Shown: positions 7,701 to 11,929 of the stretch, in pieces
Layout: each line of letters opens with the position of its first letter
Numbering within the stretch: the stretch's first letter is position 1
Assembly (NCBI GenBank): GCA_963578885.1
Contig: CAUZEQ010000115.1
Span: forward strand, 1-13,568
Length of the DNA stretch: 13,568 nt
Direction of reading: 5' to 3'
DNA from: UBA8437 sp963578885
GTDB taxonomy: Bacteria > Planctomycetota > Planctomycetia > Planctomycetales > Planctomycetaceae
Program-made: the position numbers and the translations under genes
Notes under the pieces: generated by a model
What the model saw: the letters and a program-made list of their open reading frames with translations, nothing else
Database searches by the model: none
What the model was told of the DNA's origin: nothing

Positions 7701-8071
7701 TCGACGTCCTCGGGCAGATCGATCAACGCATCGATCTCGCTCTTGACCTCCTGCACCAGCACGTTGATGTCCTCGACGTCGCTGTAGAGCGTCAGCGTCG
7801 TCAGGCTTATGCCCTCGGAAATCGTCGAGTCGACCTTCTCGACACCCTCGATGTCGTGCACCGCCTCCTCGATCTTGATCGTGACCGATTTCTCGACCTC
7901 CTCGGGCTGCTGACCCGGGTAAATCGCGGCGATCATCACCTTGTCGGGCCGCGATTCGGGAAAGAACTCGCGGACCAGCGTGAAGGCGAAGATCCCGCCG
8001 GCCAGCAGGATCACCAGCATCAGCATGTTGACCAACACGCGGTTGTTGACGCTGAAGCGTGCGAGCGACAT
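4787..8071 (-). CDS. RND-family efflux permease (inner membrane)
   Basis: This 1094-aa protein is a proton-driven resistance-nodulation-division pump subunit. TM1 is at about residues 10-31. TM2-4 lie at about 387-456 and include GIIVDDAIIIGEN (444-456), whose paired aspartates 448-449 match the proton-relay pair of AcrB TM4. The second half repeats the fold: TM7 near 583-603 and TM8-10 near 926-1002, with GILVNDSLILVDF (990-1002). There Asn-Asp replaces the Ala-Lys-Asn region holding the AcrB lysine, as in many non-AcrB RND pumps. Residues about 305-362 form an extra segment before the usual ARFIEGRLDLMTRNG block. The ATG at 8071 fits the family N-terminus (MSLARFSVNNRVLVNM), though no clear Shine-Dalgarno precedes it; an upstream ATG at 8173 would add 34 unlikely residues. 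No membrane-fusion adaptor or outer-membrane channel gene is adjacent. Substrate unknown. Confidence 0.9.
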   Translation of the reverse strand: MSLARFSVNNRVLVNMLMLVILLAGGIFAFTLVREFFPESRPDKVMIAAIYPGQQPEEVEKSVTIKIEEAVHDIEGVEKVDSTISEGISLTTLTLYSDVEDINVLVQEVKSEIDALIDLPEDVERVTIEKLVPRLPVISVAIYGQGTEAELKRAVKALRDDLLLLPGVSDVKLSGIRNDEISIELKPLKLLEYDVTFDEVATAVRGVNLDVSSGQLKGDRLTVSVRMLGEEHRGVDFENIVIRSDPDGRQVLLGDVATIKDGFIESDLESYFNGEPAAHCVVYKTASQDAIQISRVVKAYVKGKLGDEFDPFGFQQIPQAPWYLKPVSTVGSGLEWMMTILSGRGDPRTIYEESAATPFEHKFQIALHTDLARFIEGRLDLMTRNGRAGLVLVLISLMLFLNWRVAIWVAVGLVVSFLGTFIVLWAMGETVNLLSMFGLIIVLGIIVDDAIIIGENIYRKVEEGLPPKQAAIEGTDEVAWPVCVTIMTTIAAFAPLLFIQGQIGDFMRVLPIVVLAALSVSLMEALVILPAHLSHIKIAPKRAELRGWRRVLGSLAAAPDRMMRGRLQDVYERLLRVALRWRYITLTLAFSTVVLSFGLIAGGFVEMVFIQKMDSETMLCGVEMPVGTVVAQTRTQVKRLNDFALTLPEVKNVQMYVAVQVDFKGGGGANLQSHLGQLVLELRAADEREADGQRSSDELLVELREFSRSLHGVNSVNWDAMNGGPGGRDIFIKVSGPDFEELTEVADELQRTLDSYTGVFDLDDDHDEGKREMTLRLKETARATGIDEARLGSHVRSALYGRESHRISRNREDIRVMVRYPQAFRANLYHLESMWIPTAMISGVRGWVPLHEVARLEPGEGFTSVHRSQRQRAVSVFGAVDTRVADSSIVLNRVREDFDREIAPNHPDVRIEFLGNFEERTKAFGSLWIAFPVVLVLIYMMLAGLFRSYLQPVVVMAAIPFGLLGAIVGHWITGNPITILSQIGFVALAGILVNDSLILVDFINRRIRAGEDPFEASVAGARSRLRAILLTTLTTASGLTPLMFETSFQAKFLTPMAVTLTFGLIFATALTLVIVPSLNLVFLDFKKMTGFDDE

Positions 8072-8224
8072 CGTGAGTCGACCGGGGGACGGGGTGCCGG
8101 TGTGCCGGAAAAATCCCCACGCCAGCGGCGCGGGTCCTTTAGTGTGGCACACGTCCCGGGCACTGACCACCATTGCCGGACCGCCGTTTTTCCCTTTCCG
8201 CTCTCACCTCACACACCTCTCGAC

Positions 8225-8230
8225 TACAAT
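8225..8230 (+). promoter_or_regulatory. Candidate -10 box (TACAAT) for a leaderless transcript
   Basis: TACAAT matches the -10 consensus at 5 of 6 positions. It ends 6 nt before the ATG at 8237, so the predicted transcription start coincides with the start codon. The gene has no Shine-Dalgarno, which suits a leaderless mRNA. No convincing -35 box was found, which lowers confidence. Confidence 0.35.
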
Positions 8231-8236
8231 GCTCGC

Positions 8237-8647
8237 ATGGCCCGCTGCGACGAAGGTTATCTCTGCGAAGTCTGTGGATCTCCGGTCGATGAGATCCACG
8301 AGAGCGATCTGTACCTGTCGTTCGTGATCGGCGAAGTGCCGGCGAAGGCGTTGACGATCGAGGCCGAGCGGCACGTGAGATGCAACACCGTGCAGGCCCA
8401 GTTCATCGTCGACGAGAGATTCGAGCCGGTGGAGGTCGACGGGCCCTTCGACAAGCGGCAGCTGGATGCCAGCGACGTCGCGCGGCGTGAAGACCTGGTG
8501 ACGCGGGGTTGGCAGCGGCTGCAGGAGGTGGCCGGCGAGGGGCTGGCGATCGAGGACTACCGGCTCGAGGATGTCGTACCGGATACCGATACCGGGCTGC
8601 CGCCGGAAGTCGCCGGACAGGGCTGCGTACGGCCCGAGGGAGACTGA
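8237..8647 (+). CDS. Conserved small protein with CxxC...HxxC putative zinc site
   Basis: I know of no function for this 136-aa soluble protein; it resembles hypothetical proteins seen in Planctomycetes. Four candidate metal ligands are arranged C10-x2-C13 and H46-x2-C49 (LCEVCGSP and RHVRCN), with C4 also near. This is consistent with a zinc ribbon or knuckle. It has no signal peptide or membrane segment. The middle (GWQRLQEVAGEGLAIEDYRL, 91-110) looks like an ordered alpha/beta core. The last 25 residues are Pro/Gly/Asp-rich and may be disordered. The ATG at 8237 is the first in frame and is preceded by TACAAT rather than a ribosome site. It ends 46 bp before the sigma factor gene on the same strand, so the two are probably co-transcribed. 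It diverges from the RND gene. Confidence 0.7.
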   Translation: MARCDEGYLCEVCGSPVDEIHESDLYLSFVIGEVPAKALTIEAERHVRCNTVQAQFIVDERFEPVEVDGPFDKRQLDASDVARREDLVTRGWQRLQEVAGEGLAIEDYRLEDVVPDTDTGLPPEVAGQGCVRPEGD

Positions 8648-8693
8648 CAGCCGGGAGCGGCTCACTCGCCACACCCGGCGGAACCCCAGGCCC

Positions 8694-9353
8694 ATGCCGA
8701 AGCACTCGCAACCCAATTCGCCTTCCATCTGGCCCGATTCGGACCGTACCCAGGAACTGCTCGCCGCGGCGCGAGACGGGGACCGGGAGGCTGTCGAGGG
8801 CCTGATGGACCGGCACCGAGGGGCGTTGCGGAAACTGGTCAAGAACCGGATGGACCGGGCGATCGGACGACGGGTCGACGCCAGCGATGTCGTCCAGGAC
8901 GTGCTGCTGGAAGCGTCGAATCGGCTCACCAGGTACCTCGAGCAACCCACCCTCCCCTTCCACCTCTGGCTCAGGCAACTCGCGCGAGATCGCCTGATCG
9001 ACATGCACCGACGCCACCGACAGGCTCAGAAGCGAAGCGTCGATCGCGAACGGCCTCTGAGATCGCGAGCCCACTCGGATCAGAGTTCACTCGATCTGGC
9101 CGCTCGATTGGCCGACGCCGAACTGACCCCCGCAGCCGCATCGATCCGACAGGAACTGCAGTTGAGGTTCCGTGAGGCGATCGAGCGGCTGGGTGAGGAC
9201 GATCGGGAGATCGTGCTGATGCGTCATTTCGAGCAATTGACCAACAGCGAAGCGGCCCAAGCACTGGGACTCACGCCTGCAGCGGCTGGCATGAGGCATC
9301 TGAGGGCATTGCGGAGATTGAAGGATCAATTCGAGAATTCGGCTTCAAGTTGA
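8694..9353 (+). CDS. ECF-type RNA polymerase sigma factor, planctomycete group
   Basis: A 219-aa group-4 (ECF) sigma factor. Residues 20-110 form the sigma-2 domain: VDASDVVQDVLLEASNRL (61-78) is the core-binding region, and LPFHLWLRQLARDRLIDMHRRH (87-108) the -10 recognition helix. Residues 155-212 form sigma-4 with LMRHFEQLTNSEAAQALGL (175-193) and the DNA-reading helix TPAAAGMRHLRALRRL. A variable linker (111-150) joins them. These domain blocks match the abundant planctomycete ECF group that often sits beside serine/threonine kinases. I chose the ATG at 8694 because translation from 8571 overlaps the previous gene and adds a non-conserved Arg-rich tail. No anti-sigma factor or kinase is adjacent. 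The upstream CxxC protein is the only candidate partner. Confidence 0.9.
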   Translation: MPKHSQPNSPSIWPDSDRTQELLAAARDGDREAVEGLMDRHRGALRKLVKNRMDRAIGRRVDASDVVQDVLLEASNRLTRYLEQPTLPFHLWLRQLARDRLIDMHRRHRQAQKRSVDRERPLRSRAHSDQSSLDLAARLADAELTPAAASIRQELQLRFREAIERLGEDDREIVLMRHFEQLTNSEAAQALGLTPAAAGMRHLRALRRLKDQFENSASS

Positions 9354-9377
9354 CTCGGGGAATGCCGATCGCATAAA
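9350..9377 (+). promoter_or_regulatory. Candidate sigma-70 type promoter for the DUF1501 gene
   Basis: TTGACT (9350-9355, 5 of 6 to the -35 consensus) and CATAAA (9372-9377, 4 of 6 to the -10) are spaced 16 bp apart. The -35 box overlaps the stop codon of the sigma factor gene. A predicted start near 9384 would leave a leader of about 70 nt before the DUF1501 ATG. The region is the most AT-rich part of this gap. Confidence 0.45.
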
Positions 9378-9400
9378 AAGGTACTAGTGTGAAGCGCTGC

Positions 9401-9433
9401 GGCGTGTTTCGACGTGCCGTGGTGTGTTTCGAG
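9401..9433 (+). promoter_or_regulatory. Pair of direct repeats 20 bp apart (possible regulator site)
   Basis: GGCGTGTTTCGAC (9401-9413) and GGTGTGTTTCGAG (9421-9433) agree at 11 of 13 positions, with an identical 9-bp GTGTTTCGA core. Their start-to-start distance is exactly 20 bp, about two DNA helical turns. They lie between the candidate promoter and the DUF1501 ribosome site. This could be an operator for a dimeric regulator or an RNA element. No known regulator is assigned. Confidence 0.35.
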
Positions 9434-9456
9434 TCAACTGCCAGCGGAGCCAATCC

Positions 9457-10806
9457 ATGCTGACGATCTTTGGATCTCAAGAGCGTAACGCACGTTCCGG
9501 ATACTGTGACGGGGTCTCCCGCCGTGGGATGCTCAAGATTGGTGCCCTGGGTGTCGGTGCCTTTGGCCTGAACCAGGCGGACTTGCTGCGAGCCGATGCG
9601 GCCGGCGCGGCGAAGACGAACCACAAGTCGGTGATCAACATCTTCCTGGGCGGAGGTCCTCCTCACCAGGACATGTGGGAGATCAAGACCGAGGCACCCA
9701 AGAACATCCGAGGTCCGTTCAAGCCGATCTCGACGAGTGTTCCCGGGATCCAGATCGGTGAGTGTTTCCCGAAGATCGCCGAGTCGATGGACAAGGCGGC
9801 GGTGTTGCGAGCGGTGGTCGGCTGCGAGGGTCGCCACGACTCGTTCCAGTGCATGACCGGTTTCCGTCATGCCGAGATGCGTAGCGTGGGCGGTCACCCG
9901 GCGTTGGGCAGCGTGTTGCATAAGCTGCAGGGCCCGGTCGATCGCAGCGTGCCGCCTTATGTCGGCATGAAGACCGATGGCGTGTGGCGCAACCCCGGCA
10001 CCCCCGGGTTCCTGGGCACCACCTACGGCCCCTTCGTCCCCGACGGCGACGGGCTGGCCAACATGAAACTCAACGGCGTGACCACCGATCGGCTGAGCGA
10101 TCGCAAATCGTTGCTCAAGAGCATCGACCGTCTGCGTCGTGACGTCGACGCCAGCGGCCAGCTGAGTGCGATCGATTCGTACGAGCGGCAGGCCTTTGAC
10201 GTGCTGACCTCGAGCAAGCTGGTCGACGCCCTGGACATCAGCAAGGAGACTGCTGAGATCCGCGACAAGTATGGTGACGGCAAGCCGTACACCTTCAAGT
10301 ACGACGGAGCGGCCACCGACAACACGCTGATCCTGCGTGCCCGTCGACTGGTCGAAGTCGGCGTCCGCTGCGTGACGTTGACGTTCGGTCGCTGGGACAG
10401 CCACGGCAACAACGAGGGACTGGTTCGGCACCACGGCAGCCGGATCGACCGGGCCGTCGGAGCCCTGCTCGATGACCTCGAGGAACGCGGCATGCTCGAT
10501 GACGTCACCGTGCTGGTCTGGGGTGAGTTCGGACGGACGCCCCGGATCAACAAGGGTGCCGGCCGCGACCACTGGCCTCAGGTCAGCTGTGCCTACATCG
10601 CCGGTGGAGGAATCCAGGGCGGCCAGGCCATCGGCAGCACCAACCGGCTGGGCGAACGGGCCCACACCCGCCCGGTGCACGTGCAGGAGATCTTTGCGAC
10701 GGTGTACAGGAACTTGGGCATCGACATCCGCACGGCGACGGTCAAGGATCCCGCCGGACGACCGCATTACCTCTCGCCCATGGAACCGATCAAGGAACTG
10801 ATCTGA
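9457..10806 (+). CDS. DUF1501 family protein, Tat-exported
   Basis: A 449-aa protein of the DUF1501 family, which has an alkaline-phosphatase/sulfatase-like fold and is very abundant in Planctomycetes; its reaction is not established. A twin-arginine signal is plain: SRRGMLK (21-27) followed by a hydrophobic stretch IGALGVGAFGL. Family blocks are NIFLGGGPPHQDMWEIK (61-77), RGPFKPISTSVPGIQIGE (85-102), CEGRHDSFQCMTGFRH (123-138), GRWDSHGNN (311-319) and VWGEFGRTPRIN (354-365). The block ending GRDHWP (369-374) supplies likely metal-binding Asp/His residues. The ATG at 9457 has GGAG 7 nt upstream (9446-9449); a GTG at 9424 lacks this. The gene usually pairs with a DUF1549/DUF1553 cytochrome gene, but none is present here. 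Transcription ends at the terminator at 10837. Confidence 0.92.
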   Translation: MLTIFGSQERNARSGYCDGVSRRGMLKIGALGVGAFGLNQADLLRADAAGAAKTNHKSVINIFLGGGPPHQDMWEIKTEAPKNIRGPFKPISTSVPGIQIGECFPKIAESMDKAAVLRAVVGCEGRHDSFQCMTGFRHAEMRSVGGHPALGSVLHKLQGPVDRSVPPYVGMKTDGVWRNPGTPGFLGTTYGPFVPDGDGLANMKLNGVTTDRLSDRKSLLKSIDRLRRDVDASGQLSAIDSYERQAFDVLTSSKLVDALDISKETAEIRDKYGDGKPYTFKYDGAATDNTLILRARRLVEVGVRCVTLTFGRWDSHGNNEGLVRHHGSRIDRAVGALLDDLEERGMLDDVTVLVWGEFGRTPRINKGAGRDHWPQVSCAYIAGGGIQGGQAIGSTNRLGERAHTRPVHVQEIFATVYRNLGIDIRTATVKDPAGRPHYLSPMEPIKELI

Positions 10807-10836
10807 TCGGTCGCCTCAGGCTTTCGTGATACCATC

Positions 10837-10876
10837 ACGGGCCGGCGTTCCTCTGGGACGCCGGCCCGTTTTTTTT
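10837..10876 (+). terminator. Intrinsic (rho-independent) terminator after the DUF1501 gene
   Basis: A perfect 12-bp GC-rich stem pairs 10837-10848 with 10858-10869 around a 9-nt loop. A run of eight T follows (10869-10876). It begins 31 bp after the stop codon. A small hairpin, CGTGAT (10825-10830) with ATCACG (10834-10839), partly overlaps its 5' edge and is mutually exclusive with full pairing of the main stem. Confidence 0.93.
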
Positions 10877-10913
10877 GTCGCGCCAGACCCCAGACCGACC
10901 GGACCTCTTTGCC

Positions 10914-11741
10914 ATGCCTCAACTCTCACGCCGAGAACTGCTCGCCGGATCATTGGCCGCCGCCACCTCATCGGGGCTGGCGCTGGCCGGTTCGAGGTCC
11001 AAGCCGGGCACGAAGCGAGACTGGCACGCGGTCGAGTTTCGCCGGATGGTGGCGTTGGGCGAAAGCACCACGGCTGGGGGCTGGAGCACCAACGCGTCGC
11101 GATGCTGGGTCTCGGTGCTCGGACGACTGATCAACGACTTCCAGTCGACCCGCATGGACGTGATCAACAACGGCATCGGTGCCAACGTGATCTCGACCCG
11201 CAGCCCCTGCTACAAGCACAGCGGCAAGCCGGCCGCCAACGAGCGGCTGCAGAAGCACGTCATCGAGCTCAATCCCGACCTGCTGATCATCTCCTATGGA
11301 CTCAACGACGCCCGGGGTGGGACGCCACTGGAGTTGTTCCAGGCCGAGATGACCGGGGTGATCCGCACGGTCCGCAAGTCGATCAACCCGCTGATCCTGC
11401 TCTCCTCGCCCTACTTCATGACCGATTTCAGCGCCGGTGGTCAGCCGTGGACCCACGCCAACCTGGAACGCTTCCACGAATACGGACAGGGGATCGACAA
11501 GGTGGCTCGGGCCGAAAACTGCCTGTTCGCCGACCTGCTGGATGCCAGCGGCCACGCCAGTTGGACGGTGCACTTCGACGGGGTTCACCAGAGTGACCTG
11601 GGACACCGGATCGTGGCGAACAGGATGTTCGAGGTGCTGGCGACCAACTGCACGGGGCTGGCCCGGCACACGCAGCTGATCGAGAAGGGGGCCCCACGGT
11701 GGCGGGATGAATCGAAGCTGAAGGCGGATTACGGGTATTGA
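10914..11741 (+). CDS. SGNH/GDSL-type hydrolase, Tat-exported
   Basis: The 275-aa protein starts with a twin-arginine signal, SRRELL (5-10) and a hydrophobic alanine-rich stretch to about residue 26. The SGNH catalytic blocks are present: VALGESTTAGG (46-56) with nucleophile Ser51, NNGIGAN (85-91), ISYGLNDARGG (126-136) with Asn131, and FDGVHQSDLGH (221-231) with the Asp222/His225 pair. Block I reads GES rather than the usual GDS. Family members are esterases, lipases or carbohydrate deacetylases; export suggests an extracytoplasmic substrate. The ATG at 10914 gives an intact Tat signal; a TTG at 10875 falls in the terminator T-run and is rejected. The Shine-Dalgarno is weak (GGA at 10901). 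The start is only 37 nt past the terminator, so the promoter must overlap or precede the hairpin. Convergent with the next gene. Confidence 0.88.
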   Translation: MPQLSRRELLAGSLAAATSSGLALAGSRSKPGTKRDWHAVEFRRMVALGESTTAGGWSTNASRCWVSVLGRLINDFQSTRMDVINNGIGANVISTRSPCYKHSGKPAANERLQKHVIELNPDLLIISYGLNDARGGTPLELFQAEMTGVIRTVRKSINPLILLSSPYFMTDFSAGGQPWTHANLERFHEYGQGIDKVARAENCLFADLLDASGHASWTVHFDGVHQSDLGHRIVANRMFEVLATNCTGLARHTQLIEKGAPRWRDESKLKADYGY

Positions 11742-11757
11742 GCTGCCGGGGTCTGAT

Positions 11758-11770
11758 CCGCCTTCGGCGG
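11758..11770 (+). other. Short GC hairpin after the SGNH hydrolase gene
   Basis: CCGCC pairs with GGCGG around a TTC loop, flanked by GGGTC and ACCC that could extend it. It starts 16 bp past the stop codon. There is no T-run, so termination here is only possible. GGGGTCTGATC upstream resembles the class I repeat core, so this may be the outer edge of copy B. Confidence 0.4.
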
Positions 11771-11785
11771 ACCCACAGAAAGTCC

Positions 11786-11923
11786 CGCTCCACCCAGAAC
11801 GGCACGCAGGCGGGGTCTGACCCCTTTTCAACCAGCACTCGTTGCAACTCGAAGAAGGGGTCAGGCCCCGCCTGTGAAACGCGACAGGTGGAGCAAACCC
11901 CGTTGTGGGCGGCGTCTGACCCC
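11786..11923. repeat. Intergenic hairpin repeat, class I, copy B
   Basis: This is a 138-bp copy of the element at 1-138, same orientation, identical at 135 positions. One of the three differences changes one base in the 20-bp arm, leaving a G-T pair in RNA; the outer GCTCCAC/GTGGAGC arm is kept. It sits between the convergent SGNH hydrolase and glycoside-hydrolase-like genes and ends 6 bp before the latter's stop codon. A bidirectional terminator or mRNA-protecting role is plausible. Confidence 0.88.
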
Positions 11924-11929
11924 TGCTTC

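Noticed and set aside
8142..8152. Near-palindrome GTGTGGCACAC between the divergent RND and CxxC genes
   Set aside because: Eleven bases with a central mismatch, and no second site or regulator gene nearby; too weak to call an operator.
6467..8236. Long plus-strand open frame antisense to the RND gene
   Set aside because: It is His/Asp/Gln-rich, low in recognisable motifs and mirrors the GC-rich third positions of the RND gene. Only its end, from the ATG at 8237, is a real gene.
8579..8596. Short tandem TACCGGA-like repeats near the end of the CxxC gene
   Set aside because: Three imperfect copies within coding sequence with no symmetry or position that suggests function.
9271..10767. 498-codon minus-strand open frame opposite the DUF1501 gene
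   Set aside because: Composition is typical of an antisense shadow, and the plus strand carries clear DUF1501 motifs and a Tat signal.
10875..10913. TTG start for the SGNH hydrolase
   Set aside because: It lies in the terminator T-run and would bury the Tat motif behind 13 extra residues.
1..11923. Direct repeats A and B as transposon ends or att sites
   Set aside because: No transposase or integrase gene lies between them, each copy is itself a symmetric hairpin, and the genes between look like ordinary chromosomal ones.
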